Translations under genes and position numbers: made by a program
The notes under the pieces: model-generated
Told to the model about the DNA's origin: nothing
Databases searched by the model: none
What the model saw: the letters and a program-made list of their open reading frames with translations, nothing else
Shown: positions 43,850 through 56,747 of the stretch, piece by piece
Layout: each line of letters begins with the position of its first letter
How positions within the stretch are numbered: position 1 is the stretch's first letter
Assembly (NCBI GenBank): GCA_038503035.1
Contig: JAVSML010025178.1
Location: forward strand, 414,149-478,148
Direction: 5' to 3'
Source: Crocodylus rhombifer
Lineage: Eukaryota; Chordata; Crocodylia; Crocodylidae
DNA: 64,000 bases

Positions 43850-44055
43850 TTCTTTGCTTGTGGGGTATGATGGCTTAGGGGATTCATCCTAGGCTACAGA
43901 GTTTTCTACCTGTAAGTCACAGGTTCAAAGCCAGCCCAGGTTCATAGGTGCATGAAGAATCATACTGTGGATGGTAGTTTGTGGGAAATGACCTTGGTGA
44001 GGGCTCTGGCCCTTTTCCCAGCAGAAAGTCTGTCAACATTTGGCACTAATTTATC
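43850..44055 (+). mobile_element. tRNA-derived SINE with intact A and B boxes
   Basis: The A box tggcttagggg (43871-43881) and B box ggttcaaagcc (43922-43932) fit the pol III consensus and lie 51 bp apart, as in tRNA-type promoters. The non-tRNA part (gaaatgaccttggtgagggc, 43986-44005) differs from the MIR-like SINEs elsewhere in the window, so this is a second SINE type. The 3' end is uncertain. Confidence 0.55.
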
Positions 44056-45429
44056 CCATTGTTAAATGCCTCAGACGAGGACAAAGCCTACATGAGCCTC
44101 AGAGACCAAACTGGCTTCTCTCCTTTAAACAGGGAGCCCTGGCCATGTTATAAGCAGAGAGGCAAAGCAGCAAGCAGCAGCTTGTTCAGTCACTGTGTGG
44201 TGCCCATCCTGTGGCCAGCTAGAAGACTTCTGTCTCCAAGGCTGTCAACTAGGATCTTTCAGCAGGATGAAGCTCGCAGGATAATTTGTGTATATTTAAC
44301 AGTCCTGTTATAGGGAAGGGGGGGAAATGTTTCATTTTGGTATATATTGACCTGATCCTATTTGGCCAACACTGTTCTCACACTGATCAGGGGCTGAAAC
44401 GGAAGGAAACTGCTCCAAGCCTCTCTTTGCCTTTATTTTTTTTCCCCTCCTCCCCCCCACCACTTAAATTTCACAGGCACCTGAATCTGATCACAGCTTC
44501 CTCTGTCCAGTGTAAAGTTTAGTCTGAAAGAGCGCGCATACCACAATGAGTTGGGATAATATTAATGTATAGTATTCGAAGCCCCAGGGCCTGTATGTTT
44601 CATTAATTTCCTCCCCATTAAAGTAAAACGAGGATATCCTGTAGAGAATTGCAGTGAACCATTTGGACTGCGAAACTCGTCCTGACCCTGCTAAGAAAAA
44701 CAGACAGAAGAGGAAGGAGCAGCTGATCACAATATACAGCCACCCAAATGAGATATACTAGCTTCTTGCTGCCCCTCCATCCTCCTCCCCTTGTGCTACT
44801 ACTACTGTGCAAATATTTAGCTTAACAGGATGTGAGGAGCTGGTCAGCAAGCGTTAAAAAAAATACCCACTGATTTCTATTTGTTTTAAATGTGAAACAT
44901 TTCCCGTAAATTCTTTGCAGCAAAGTAGCCTCGGGCACAATTTCCACTTGGGACTGAGTAACTGACAGATTTGGGGTTGCTCACGACTTTGTGCAGAAAA
45001 CTGCATCTGTCTTTTGGTTCAGGCAAGCTGGATAGGTCCTGCTGGTAGATGCAAAAGTGCAAAGACAGCAAACAGATAAAAACCTTATCTGGACTCAGCC
45101 AAGAGCTATGGATCTTGGGTTCCAAGGGGCTACCTCTTCCAACCCATTGGTCATTGTGGTGGCTGATGTCAGCCAGGACAATCTAGTGAACACTCCCTTG
45201 ATTTAATGGCTGGGAGGCTCTCAGTGAAACCTGTCAGATTTGGAATTTGCTTCCCCCATTGGTCTAGGAAAGCCCAAGGCCTTCAAAGCAGTGCTGTGAC
45301 CTCCACTTTTCTGAAGTCTTCCTCCTTATTTCTTGTCTCAGCTGTCAAACAAGGTTTTGGTGGCCTCACTAGTCACCTGTAACACTTAAACATGTGAACT
45401 TCGTTCTTCTGGTCACCACATAGCTATGT
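44056..45429. other. No gene recognised; 44515-44670 looks conserved-type
   Basis: 44515-44670 is repeat-free and AT-rich with cores 'atattaatgtatag' and 'cattaatttcc'. The rest (44056-44515, 44670-45429) shows only short frames. Confidence 0.45.
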
Positions 45430-45775
45430 CATGTTCTCCACTTCACTGTCTCCCTGTTGTGATGAACACCAAATAAATACAAATCAAAAACCTTATTCAT
45501 GTTATCCAGGACCTTTTTCATGCAGCTGCTGCCTGTACTTCAGAAACAGTCCTTTTCAGCATTGTTTCATGCTCACACTTCCCACTCTACTAATGAAAAC
45601 AACCTCTTACCTATGTACTGCCTCCACTCATAAAGGGCTCTCTGCAGCCTCTCATGCTGGCCCTTATATTTGCAAACCCTCCCTTGGAGTCCATTCCTCT
45701 GAGTTCCTTCTCTCGCCATATTCACATCCCTCCTAAAATCTCACTTCTGTTATTAGATGTCTGAAAAGGTCACTG
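45430..45775 (+). mobile_element. Probable L2-type LINE remnant
   Basis: The C/T-rich plus strand with 'ggcccttatatttgcaaacc' (45660-45679), 'tcacatccctcctaaaatc' (45722-45740) and 'tcacttctgttatta' is close in order to the end of L2-type ORF2 (the WNSLP…FKxxLKTHL region) but no intact peptide is left. Confidence 0.35.
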
Positions 45776-48179
45776 GAAGGTAGGTAATAAAAATGAATGG
45801 AACCATCCACATACATGCATCCTCTTGCTGCATAACCAGGCAGCCACCTTATCACATGCTTGATTTGTTTTTTCTCCCCAGCTCTACATTGCCTAAACTT
45901 ATATCACACATACTATAGACTTTTTCAAACAAGGACAAAATCCATTTTCTTTTTTTAAGGAACACCTGATATTTTTCAACTGCTCAGAAATGTAATTAAA
46001 ATATGATAAAAATATAAGGTCCATGTGTTCTCCCAAGCATTCACATACAGGGGTGATTTGGGAAGGCAAGGTGGAGGGAATTTGCTTTGCACATGACTAC
46101 GCAAATGTACGTGTATGGGATTGACAAGAAAGAATCGATATAGTCACTGAAAACAGGTCTGGAGAGCACCCCCTACAAAATCCTTTCAACCAACATACTC
46201 CCTAGAGAGCTCACCTATACAACTGTATAGAGAGCTGCTGCTCAGTGGGTCTTCTCTGGGTCCCTTGACTTGCCTGTCTCAGCTGACCCCTACCTACAAC
46301 ACATCACATTCAAGACACAGATACAATGCAGAGATTTAGGCCCACTGAATAACACTGCAGAACTTCTCTGTAACCTGAGAGAGATTCAGGTATGCTGCCT
46401 CTGACCCAGCCTCCCTCTGAAACCTCAGCTGGGATTACAGTAAATCATTTTAGGCAGCTGCCTTGCTTGCTCTGCTTAATTTTTCCATTCCGTTTGTCCT
46501 GCATTCCTGAAGTCCCACTTGAGGTGTTCCAGGGCAAGGCAGGGTAACAAGGGTGGGAGAGCCTGGGAGCTTTCTCTGCCTGCTGCTAGGAAATCTGCCA
46601 TGGCAGAAAACTGTGGACCTAAGCTGAAAAGAGTTAGAAGGCCCCTTCCAGACTGCTCCCAGGTTAACTGGCTATTTGCATGTCAGCATATTTGTTGGGG
46701 GAAGCGTGGCAGCTTGGTGGGTCTAAGTAATCATCTGTCACCAAGAGGCAGAGCTGCCAAAAGCAGTTGAGACTCAAATTTCCCACCAGTTGGCCACCAC
46801 CACCACTATCCTAGTGAGGAGCCAGCTTTGAGTCTCAGTAGGAACGGCCACATGATCCTGTATCTGCAGGCAAAAGGCACACTACATGGATAGTACATTC
46901 AACCCTGGAAGCAAGAAATGTCTCCAATAATTCAACATTGCATCCCTTCCCCCACACATACTTTGGACCATTAACAAACCAAATTCAAGCAGGTCCCCAC
47001 TCTCAGCTGGAAACACAGCTGCCTTGTTATCAGAGGGGTATGGGCAAATCTTAGAAGGCCTGTGGAGATCCTCCTTAGGAAAAAGAGATGCCTATTCATT
47101 GCCTTTTGCCTGTTTTTGCACTGGTAGACCTACGTAGGCAGGACCCATATGCCCAGGGCAGTCATTAGTGCTGCTCTCATTAAAACCTGGCCTCTGCTTG
47201 CAAAATGAGAATGGCAACAAAGGAGAGCTACAGAGTTCCATCCTTACAACCTAAATAGGAAGAGCAGTAGTTGAAATGTCCTCTCCTGTAAACCCCTTGG
47301 GACAAAAATCAGAATCTGCCTGGGCCTGATCACTACAAAAGCTCATTTAACTATCCCCTCACCCCCTGCATCCCTCACACCTTCACCCCACATCTCAAAC
47401 TTAGTGTACCCCCCACCTCACCTCCACAACTCTGCCTTGCCTCCCACCAGGGCTTTGGCAAAAACTGGGAGATGTCACTTATTTGGTGGTCAAACAAAAA
47501 AAGGGTCAGTTTAAATAATATACAAGACCCTTGTTTTCATACCTATATCCCACCTCTTGTTCAGGTTTCTACCTGACACTTTCTAAAATGTCCCTACTGC
47601 ATCCCTCTCCCAGTCTCAATTTCAGATGTCTCTTTAGCCTGTACCTTCTTCTCTCTCATTTTGTGTCAGTCACACTTCATCCACAGAAAGGCACACTTCA
47701 TTCAAACCACTCCTTAAAAAAAAATTAAAAATGGAAGAGATGGACCTGAGCTGTGACATTTCAGTGGGGTTGGAATCCTGTACTACAGTTTGGGCCTATC
47801 TCAGCCAGAAGTTCCCTAAACTGCAAAAAGGATATGGCCTTTGGGTATGGTGGTAATGCACATGGTAATTAATAATAAAAGACCCCATAGATAAGCCAGC
47901 ATCTACATTTGTACCACTTAGATCTGAAATAAAGACCTGGTGGCTTATATTGGGCTGCAAACTACCTAACCTCAATTTGGGACCATATAAACAGTATTTT
48001 CTCTTTCTGCATAGGCCCTTGTCTGTAGCCAGCTCTAGAATGGGGGCGAGGGGGAGGGCATGAGTATAAGACACCCTAGATGTAACCGCCTGATGCTGCT
48101 AACATTTTGCAATAAAAAACAGCCCACAGCTCTTGATTTGAAAAAGGGGGAGGGATGGAAGGTGTGTGGGGGAAATTGT
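45776..48179. other. No gene recognised; possible LINE trace at 47530-47700
   Basis: 47530-47700 is pyrimidine-rich and similar in style to the remnant at 45430. 47340-47450 is C/A-rich. The 83-codon frame at 46519-46770 has no domain. No element termini were found. Confidence 0.45.
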
Positions 48180-48790
48180 CTTAATTAAAATTCTCCCTTT
48201 CATCCTGGTAATTACATTCAAACAGGCGACAGCAGCAGCACTGCCGTTTGTCACTGCGCCAAAAAAAAAAAAAAAATGATTTGATCACCAGGATGTCGTG
48301 TTGCATAAAAAAAATAAAATTAAAAAAAAAAACATGCTAGGAATTTTTAAAAAATGTAATTACTTCTGGAACACCGCAAAGAAGGGGGGGAAAAAGTGAG
48401 AGAAAAGAGGACAAAGAGGAGGAGGAAGGGTACCCAGTTGCAGATAATGCGCCAGTAATGATGGAAACACCTGTAAGCCAGCGGAGATCTAGCAGCTATC
48501 AGCTCTGGCTGCGTTCCATATCCATTAGCTACAAGAGGCTGCTTGGGCTCCGGGAAAGGAGGGTGTTAGCTCTGACAACCAGTGAAAAGCTGATGAAAAC
48601 ATACCAAAGGGGCAGTCAAGGCACTGCCATTTGATAAAGAGAGGGGAAAAAAATAGAGAGAGAGGAAAGGGAGAGGGGAAAAAAAAAGCCAGGAGTAAAT
48701 CAGTCTAATTAATGGCTTTGCTCATTTATCGGGGGCAAATGCTAATTATTCTTTTTAATCACTTTTCTGCCTTAGTTGCTCATTCCCTCT
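48180..48790. promoter_or_regulatory. Candidate conserved regulatory stretch
   Basis: Repeat-free sequence alternates with short A-runs. Notable are gtaattacattc (48209-48220), a balanced block at 48430-48620, and 'cagtctaattaatggctttg' (48701-48720) followed by 'gctaattattctttttaatc' (48741-48760). The density of homeodomain-like cores is the highest in the window. No gene is visible beside it, which fits a distal element, but this is inference. Confidence 0.25.
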
Positions 48791-49920
48791 CTCTCCTTCT
48801 TTTTTCTTTCCCCCCCTTCCGGCTCTGCTTAGCATGAGGGGCTGGAGGAAAAGCAATCAAAACTTCAGGCCTATAAATAAGGAAAGGACAGAAAAGAATG
48901 AAAAAGTGAGTGGGAAAGAATGAGTGAAAATATTCCATGAAATGAACACTACCTCGTTTCTCTCCCTGGTTTCTCTTCTTGTCAGGAAAGTGGAAGTGCA
49001 AGAAATGAGGACACCACCCATTTCCTTGACCCCACTCCCTGTCTCCTTTGAGCTATCCCCTTTAAGCAATACCACCTGTAGAGCCAGGAGAAAGGAGGGA
49101 GGAAGGGAGGGAGGGTAGAGTGTCCACCTCAAAAAACCTAAGGCCTAAAGTGTTTGAAAATACCCCTTTGAACTCAGAGCCACTGCTCTAATCAAATCAC
49201 ATTCACTGTTACAGATTTCCATTGTCAGGATTTGCACAAATGGCTTTTGCTCCCCAAATGTTTAAGGAACAGCTCATTCTGTTGGGAAACCCACACATAA
49301 ATGCCAAAAGCACCTTCCATGCATAGCCACAACTGTTCATCCTTCCAGACTTGTTGCTCTCCAACAGGTTCAAGGAAAGATTGTCAAAACCAACTGCTGA
49401 CCCAAACAGCCCAATTTCCAGAGAGTGGATACTCAGCACTTTCTCAGGCCTGAATGTTGGATGCCCAGAAACTGGTACTTCTATAAATCTTGTCCTTGTT
49501 CAGGAAGCGTTGTGCAGAAAGACTCTGGTTACCAATCAGACCACGGCCAGAGGGACCAAAGAATCCGTGAACCCACCAGCTTAAGAGTGATCCAACAAAA
49601 CTACCCAGGGACACACAAGGAAGAACAAATCTGTTTGCTGTAGTCAGGGGCAGCTTTCAAACAAATCACCAGCAGAGAAAAGGGGCTCAGGTTCTAACAG
49701 ATATTAGTAGTGGCTAGTGATCGCATCAGCCAGGAGACACAGGCTGGAAAGGATAGTCTTCGAGTGGACAGAACAGATTTGGGAGAGGTGGTAAGCGGCT
49801 CTGGACTAGCCACACAGCCTGCCAATAGACTATACAACATTTTTCTAGGAACTATTTTTATTTTAGAAAGCAGTACGAAGAGAACTAGGTTCATCATACA
49901 ACACTGCTCGGTCCATAGAT
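48791..49920. other. No gene recognised; GA-rich tract at 49081-49118
   Basis: A GGAA/GGGA-rich tract (49088-49117) is a weak simple repeat. The frames here are short and overlap on opposite strands. Confidence 0.5.
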
Positions 49921-50126
49921 CAGGGGTGGCCAATCTACAATATAGGCAGCCTCTGTGTGGCATGCAGCAGATCAGGGAAGGGGCAGGCAACACACCAGCA
50001 GATAGGATGGGAAGCAGTAAGCAGGGCAGCAGATCAGGCAAGTAAAGGGGATTGGAGTGGCACTCAGAGGGTGGGGTGGGCTAACTTGCAGCATGTCTTC
50101 CAAAAAGGCTGGCCCCCACTGCCCTG
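49921..50126. mobile_element. hAT-like MITE
   Basis: The left end caggggtggccaatctac (49921-49938) and the complement of the right end, cagggcagtgggggccagcc, are the CAGGG-type inverted termini common in vertebrate hAT MITEs. The flanks do not show a clear duplication, so the right border may be off. Confidence 0.55.
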
Positions 50127-52021
50127 GATCCTCTCAGTCCAAAGAGCCCTTCTCCCTCTCAGCCTTATAGTTGGATGGCGAACAAGCTGCCTTCCGCTGT
50201 GGGTCAGTAGACCCCACTTAATCCCTCCGCTTCAGGATGAACACCTGCTATCAGGGCAGCATGTGTCAGGAGAACACGGCCAACCTTTTCCAGGGTCATC
50301 CTGGTTGCGTGGCAGCGTTCTTAGGTCACTGTTTAGAGGTTTCTAATAAGAATTTAATTCAACACTGCAGTTACTACATGGCAACTCCCCTGACTACGAG
50401 ATGTGCGTCTATGATAGTCACTAAACCTCAGCAAAAATATCCTTAATCGTTCATTGGCAATTAATTAGCAAACAAAAACTAATTGCAACTAGATGGCTTT
50501 TTAGATTTAAGATGGCTGCTTTTATGTTAATTAAATATTGAGGTCTGTGAATTGCACAAGTAAAAATTTCACCAATATACATTCAGGGTTTAGCCTGGAT
50601 TTTATCTTAGCTTCTTGGAGCTCACTTTCTGCAAACCTTCTAGCAAGTGAGGTGCACTGGTGAAAATGTTCAAGGAAAGCACGTTTCACAGGGGTGTGCA
50701 AGAGCACTAGCCAAAACTGAATTTGTTTTGAAAAGAAAGGAAGCCGTGATTTCCTTGGCTAATTGCGACTAAGAACATTCAGCTCTAATCCAGGGCTCCG
50801 AAATTTCAACAAAAAGGTTCGCTGAACACATATACACAATAAATATATTAGAGGAAAACTCCCACTTACTTACATATAGATGTGAGCAGAACAGAAAGAT
50901 AATTGTTCTTTGCAAAATTATTCATGTGGCATTAAATGTATACCAAAGGTGAAAGTCAGGTCCCACTGATGGTCAACAGGAGCCTGGCCACAGACTTCAC
51001 GAGGAGGCAAGATTTCACCTCAAGAATCACATTTTCAGAGGTGACTTCAGGCAAGCTCTTCTGAAAGTCAAGCTCAAGAGAGCAATAAACCAAGATGTTG
51101 GCAAGTTGGGTCAGCACTGCCAGGCTGAGGCTCACATGAGCTTTGTAAAGGCTCTCTCACATTCCTGGATTGGTTTGAACTAGGCTCTCTCAAAACCACA
51201 AACCCTCAGAGAAACAGGAGGCTTCCCTAAAACTGACCTGTGACTTCCAGGATGACATGAAAAATATTAAAGTAACAGCAGCTTGGTACCTAGCACCAAA
51301 GTATACAGGTAAAATCAGGCAATGATTCTGCAGAGGTACCTGTGCCACATGTCACAAGAAGTCACTTAAAAGAATGGGTTGCAACAACAGCGTAAGTAGC
51401 TGGGTGCCTGGAAAGAGATGGCTTTCCTAGGTTCAATACACCTGACCAGGTGGGCAACAACCTGGTTTTCCAGACCCTACTCCTCCTTTGTTATGGAAAT
51501 GCCTGATCTGAATGACTCCATGCTGTTGTTGGAAGGTTGGATCTGAGCCCATCTCTCCTGCCACAAAATGGGCCGAGAGCCGCACCCAAAAATAATGTTA
51601 GGCAACGTTTGGCACCAGAAGTGGAAGAAAAAGGTGAAGGAAGAAACAAGCTGAGGGAACGAGGGCTGGCAGCACTCCAGAAGGCCCCTGCATGAGGATA
51701 ACCAGGCCAGCTATTTGTCCTATCACACTGCTCACCTTCTGCTACTTTGCTCTAGCAAAGCTTCCTCCTTCACCTCATGCCACTGCTTTGTAACTCTGCA
51801 GCAGCCTGGTGGCTTTCCTCTTTTCTCCCTATACTCCCTATGTTACAGCCCAGACTTTCCAACCTGCAAAGTCAGGAGCACCCCATGCCCCATCCCAGAA
51901 CCAAGCAGTGTAGTGGAAGAGGCTCTTTCAATCCTAGATTTGCCTTACAAGATACCCCCTTCTTGCCCCTCCCTGGCAGGATCCATTCTGCAGCCTATAC
52001 AGTAGGAGCCGTGGCACAGAC
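50127..52021. other. No gene recognised; AT-rich conserved-type stretch at 50430-50570
   Basis: At 50450-50490 'ggcaattaattagcaaac' and 'aaaactaattgcaac' form a compact group of homeodomain-like cores, followed by 'gatttaagatggctgc'. The remainder to 52021 is unremarkable, with a C/T-rich patch at 51715-51850. Confidence 0.4.
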
Positions 52022-52029
52022 TCATGAGT

Positions 52030-52218
52030 CTGGGACAGAAGTTTCATAAACCAGCTGGACACAAATCTGCTAAGTCTGATACTATATTCAGCCAGGTTTA
52101 TCTCAAACCAGCTTCAGCCATTTTGAAACTGGTTTATGAAACAGAGCTTATGTTCTGTTATAGGTTTAAACCAGTTTTTAATGACTTAAACTGGTTTGTG
52201 TGCCACTTCTGTCCCTAG
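52030..52218. mobile_element. Solo short form of the hAT-like family
   Basis: The 189-bp element starts ctgggacagaagt (52030-52042) and ends with the complement of ctagggacagaagt. It equals the module at one end of the copies at 41085 and 54237. The flanks tcatgagt (52022-52029) and ccatggag (52219-52226) agree at four adjacent bases plus three transitions, so it probably inserted on its own. Confidence 0.72.
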
Positions 52219-52226
52219 CCATGGAG

Positions 52227-54229
52227 AAGGAAGTAGAACCAGGGAAATAAGCAAGTTGAAAGATGAATGGGAGCATAAAACCTGATGGCTGTAATTTAAG
52301 AGGTTATGCTACAATAAAAGACTCCTGGGGATCCCAGAAAGCACTGTTGTAGCTCAGAGGCAGCAGGAGATATGTCCCCATTGGCTTGGCTTGTGCAGAC
52401 TGCACTACATGCATTTGTGAGAGAATCTTAGCCAACGTGTCGATATGCAGAGCAGCTGGCCTCAGGGGCTCAAGCCACAGCACGCTCATTAAAACAACGT
52501 GCCAAGCCCCCTTTTCCGTGGCAACATGAACAGCAGGACTTTGCTGCCCAAACTCCTTTAGCAGCCTGGCACACAACTCCTCTCTGACTGGGGAGGGAAA
52601 GTGCAATCTATGCTGCATCGCAACCTCTTATCCGTTCACATTTACCACCCCTGACAATGACTGGAGTTGAGCGGAAGTGGAGGGGTGGCGGGTGGGGAGA
52701 GATTTTTCATCTTAACTGGCAGGGAGCAGCAGATTTCATCTTCACCAGCTGCCTCTTACCCAGGCTACACACACTGCATGCATGTTTACAAACACACAAT
52801 TTATATATGCATATACACTTCATCCCATGCGCATGTGCACACATGTACCCACACACACAGACACAGCGTGCAAGGAGAGAGATTTAAAAGGAAGAAAAAT
52901 GTGTCTTTCCTCAGATACCGTAGGTTCCCGTGGTCTCTCCATTTTATTCTGCTTTATCTATCAAAAATATATTAACCCAAAAGCCTGTTTCCATCAAAGT
53001 CTCCATTCCACGAACATTTAAAGATAAGCCTTATCTTATTACTGGTGCATTAACAACAGAAATCTAAAAGGCTACTGCCAATCATCTGCTTTGCTCTCTT
53101 TTTTATTTCTCACAAGCAGCTTTGCAGAGAACATGGCTGGGACCTCACAGGCATTCAAGTAGCACTGGGCACAGACAAAACATCCCCCGACCCAACAGGA
53201 ACAGAGGAAGCAATGGAAACCTCAGGGAGGTTCCGGCTCTGGTATGAATGCAGTCCCATAAAGGCACTGAGGACACAGCTAGGAGCTTGCAGGGGCTATG
53301 GCAGTAGTGGGCACACACTTGCAACTGGGAGTTCATGGGAATTCCTATGTACGCATGCCCTAAGGATATAAGACACTACTAAAGGGAAGGGACTTTTAGA
53401 AGATGATCTCCAAGCACTTTTCAAATGGTCAGGATAAAGCAGCTGCCACTGGAAATGTAAATGGCCCAACCACAGCTGTAAGGTAGAGTAGTAGAGTCCC
53501 TCACTTGTTTCTACCACTTCTATTTTCTCTTCTAACTTTCTTTTCACCATCTTTATTGCACTTTTCCCCCTTGTATTTAACCTCCTCTAGGTCTCCTCAA
53601 ATCCTAAATAATTTGGGTCAAAATGTTTGTACCAACGTATGTGGCACTTGAGTACCTTAGCAGAGGTGTACTCAGTTCATTTATTTAAAGTCATTAAAAA
53701 TGTGTTAAAAATTTTAAAAGATTCTACATCATGGAAGGAAAAAGCCTTGCTTGCAAAGCTTGTGTACAGCAATAACTATGGTGGGAATCCTTAAATCTGA
53801 ATTCCCTGTTTCCCGAGCAATTAAAATCTCTGCCTTAACTAAGCAACTTTTTTTTTTGCTTTATAATTAGTTGTTTTCATTCTGCAAGGAGCATCACTAG
53901 GTACAAGAGCCAAAAACAACACAGCCAGTTCTAAAGGTCCTTTGAAAAGCTTTTATTTTAAAAATAAAACAAAACAAAAATACCCAGAGCAAACAGCCGA
54001 TCCAAGAGCAATAAATCTAAGGGTTTCTAAAAGGAGCTGAGCATAGGGGGAGTGCAAAGAGTCAAGAGAGAGAGAGAAGAGGCACAATGTAGCCGGTACT
54101 TAAAAAACAAACAAACCACTTTGCATAGATCCAGCCAGAGGTTTCTGCTAGAGGCATTACTGGGTACCTCTACCAACAAACTGTGAGATGGGCTATCAAG
54201 GACCTCAAGGCCTGGCTGCTGACCTACTC
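52227..54229. other. No gene recognised; CA-rich patch at 52770-52870
   Basis: The CA/TG-rich microsatellite-like patch lies at 52764-52867. A small AT-rich block at 53810-53900 (gctttataattagttg) could be regulatory. Minus frames at 52304-52618 and 53296-53550 have no domain. Confidence 0.5.
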
Positions 54230-54236
54230 TCTTGGA

Positions 54237-55138
54237 ACAGGGACAGACATTAAAAAAGCCTGAGCTTGAATTGATTCAATCTTCGCAGGTTAGGCTAACA
54301 AGCCTATGCTGAATCAGTTTGTAAGCACACAGACATCCCCTCTGGACTGAGAAAATGCACGCACATGCCTGCAGTGCCTTAGGCTAGAAGCTAGGGGGCA
54401 CTACAGCCATTCTCCCCTCCCTTCCACAGTGCTGAGCTCAGGGGGAAATGGCCAGAACAGGCCCTGGCAGCATGCTCTGATTAGGGTGGGGCTCTCCCCC
54501 TTGCTGGTCAGGGAGGGAGCCAGCAGGGGTTTACACAGCATTTATCAGGCCATCACCAAAACAAAAGTATCTCTCATTAGTTCAAGCTCTTCTTAAACAA
54601 CGTGTTCCAAGGAAGGAGGGACACTACCATCTATTGATTAGCTCCAAAGAGCCCTAAGCCTGTCCCATCTCCCTTTGACCATAGCCAGCATGTGGTGTGG
54701 TAGCTAATGCAGAGGTGTCTGTGTAAGGCAGAGGGGACAAGGGATCTTTTCTTAGCAGGGAGCGGGGAGGGAAGTGGGGAGGGAGCAAGGGGAAGCCAGG
54801 CAGACCCTGCAGTCTCTGCTGGAGCTGCAGCCAGGGAGCAGAGGGGTAGGGCCAGCCCTGCTGTGGAACAGAGAGCCCTGTCCTGCCCAGCCCAGAGAGC
54901 ATGCCAGGATGCTGGGGGAGTCTGGGTTATCTTAAACCAGCAAGGGGTCTGGGACAGACATTGCATAAACCATTTTGACCTACATCAGTTAAGTCTGATA
55001 CTACATTCAACCAGGTTTATCTCAAACCAGTTTCAGACATTTTAAAACCAATTTATGTGCACTGAACATCTGTTCTGTTACAGGTTTAAACTTGTTTCTG
55101 ATCACTTAAACCAGTTTATGTGTAATGTCTGTCCCTAA
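54237..55138. mobile_element. hAT-like non-autonomous element, longest copy
   Basis: The left end cagggacagacatta (54238-54252) and the complement of the right end, tagggacagacattac, are inverted termini of the family. It runs in the opposite orientation to the copy at 41085: its last 190 bp (54948-55138) are the shared module, and 54265-54310 and 54630-54950 match the other parts. No target duplication is clear. The 111-codon minus frame at 54631-54966 is homologous to the frame in the other copy, but both are in a non-autonomous element. Confidence 0.8.
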
Positions 55139-56635
55139 CACAGGTACAGTGGTTTGACATCTGTGGGAAAGCATAAGGACCGCAGAATTAATTAATTCGG
55201 GCCAGTATATGCAATTAAGTGATGAGACTACATTTTGAAGGGACAGCTTTGCATTGCAACGCCATTTCGCAATACTCCACCAAGACAAGATAAGGACAGC
55301 TTCACAGCACATGATGCAGCCAGATGTGCCTCACCTCATACCACAACATGCTTTCTTCTCAATTATGGAGGCCACCTAGGCCACTAAGTTGCACAGTATA
55401 GCCACTAGGAGCATTAGGGATAGTTCAACTTCGACTAGAAGGGAAATTCAGCATGAGGCCCATCTTTACTTAACAGTAAACTTTCCAACATTTTGAATTA
55501 CAGCTAGAGGATGGACTACTTCACACTGCTCTTCCTCCTTGTTCTTCCCTAGCTTCCTGAGAAGTTCTATCCTTCACATCACAACCTTAATGCAGACAGC
55601 CTGTCACAGGAGGTGAGACATGGACATGAGTCTAAACCATCTTTTTCACCTACCCGTGCGCTCGATACAAGCTTATTTCCCACTGTACAATAAAGTCTAA
55701 TTGTAACATCCAAAGAAATGAGGCTTCCGACCTCATGTCTGTTCTGCAGCATGAGAACACTTTACTTGGCATCCACTGTGGAGCCAGCAGAAGAGAAGAG
55801 CAAGTCATACAGCCCCCATGCAACTCATACTCTATATGCAAAAGGGCACCATACTGATACAATATGAAAAACACACTTAGTATCCAAGCAAACTAAACTG
55901 AAGTAACCCATCATTAGAAAGAAAACCCAAAGCTCTTTGTCTCCCTCCATAATCTGCCCAGCTTCCAAGCACTGCGGGAAAGGGCTTTGCAGTGTACCTT
56001 GAAGGTCCTATTTTGGACTAGTACAGAATGAATTCCAAAGCTAATGGGCTCCCCAAACCGTTCTCATGTGTGGAGCTTTGGCACCTTCGTTTTCAACAGT
56101 GGTGGTGAGGCCTAGGGAGAGAGATGGTCTCTGATGGAGGCAAGATCCTCAGCATTTAGAACTGGACAAGATCAGAACCAATTGTAAAACAGGGTTAACA
56201 CTCACCTTCTCCTCAAGCTACACCAGGCAGCTTAATTCACTGAAGCCTGCAAAATGGGACTTCAGTAGGAAGTGATAGGGAGGATCATCAAGCTGTTTAG
56301 ATGTCACACAACCTCTGTTTGTGGTAACTCTGTTTTTAGCTGAGAATGCAGACAAGGCACAGCCACTGACTGGAAGCACAATTGAAAAGAGGCTGCTAAA
56401 CGTTTGGAGGGAGGAATATGAAGGGGAGGGGGTGCAGATAACATGGAAATAAACTACAGCACTTGAAAAAATATACCACTGGGATGTGAAATTAACCAGT
56501 AAAACACTGTCAATGTTTGTGTATGTTGGGTGTTTATTTTTCAGTCAAGTGCATGTTTCCAGATAATGACAGGATGTTTGAACTGTGCACATCAGGTCTT
56601 TACTGGCTGCTTATATTAATGTCATTCACTATCAG
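55139..56635. other. No gene recognised
   Basis: No element ends, microsatellites or long frames. It ends at a pyrimidine-containing AG (56634-56635) discussed in the next entry. Confidence 0.55.
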
Positions 56636-56747
56636 GCATCAGCGGAAGACAAATAGATCGAAAGGAGATGGGGAGGTATCAGAATCTGACATCGCTTCCA
56701 CCACCTCCACTTCTGTCACTGATGTCTTAAGACACAAACCCCAGTGA
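56636..56747 (+). other. Possible terminal coding exon (weak)
   Basis: The segment follows an acceptor-like tract (cttatattaatgtcattcactatcag) and is open to a TGA at 56745-56747. It would encode a Ser/Thr-rich, charged C-terminus (RKTNRSKGDGEVSESD, then IASTTSTSVTDVLRHKPQ) of the sort found in cytoplasmic tails. I do not recognise the protein, and no upstream exon is in view. Chance cannot be excluded. Confidence 0.15.
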
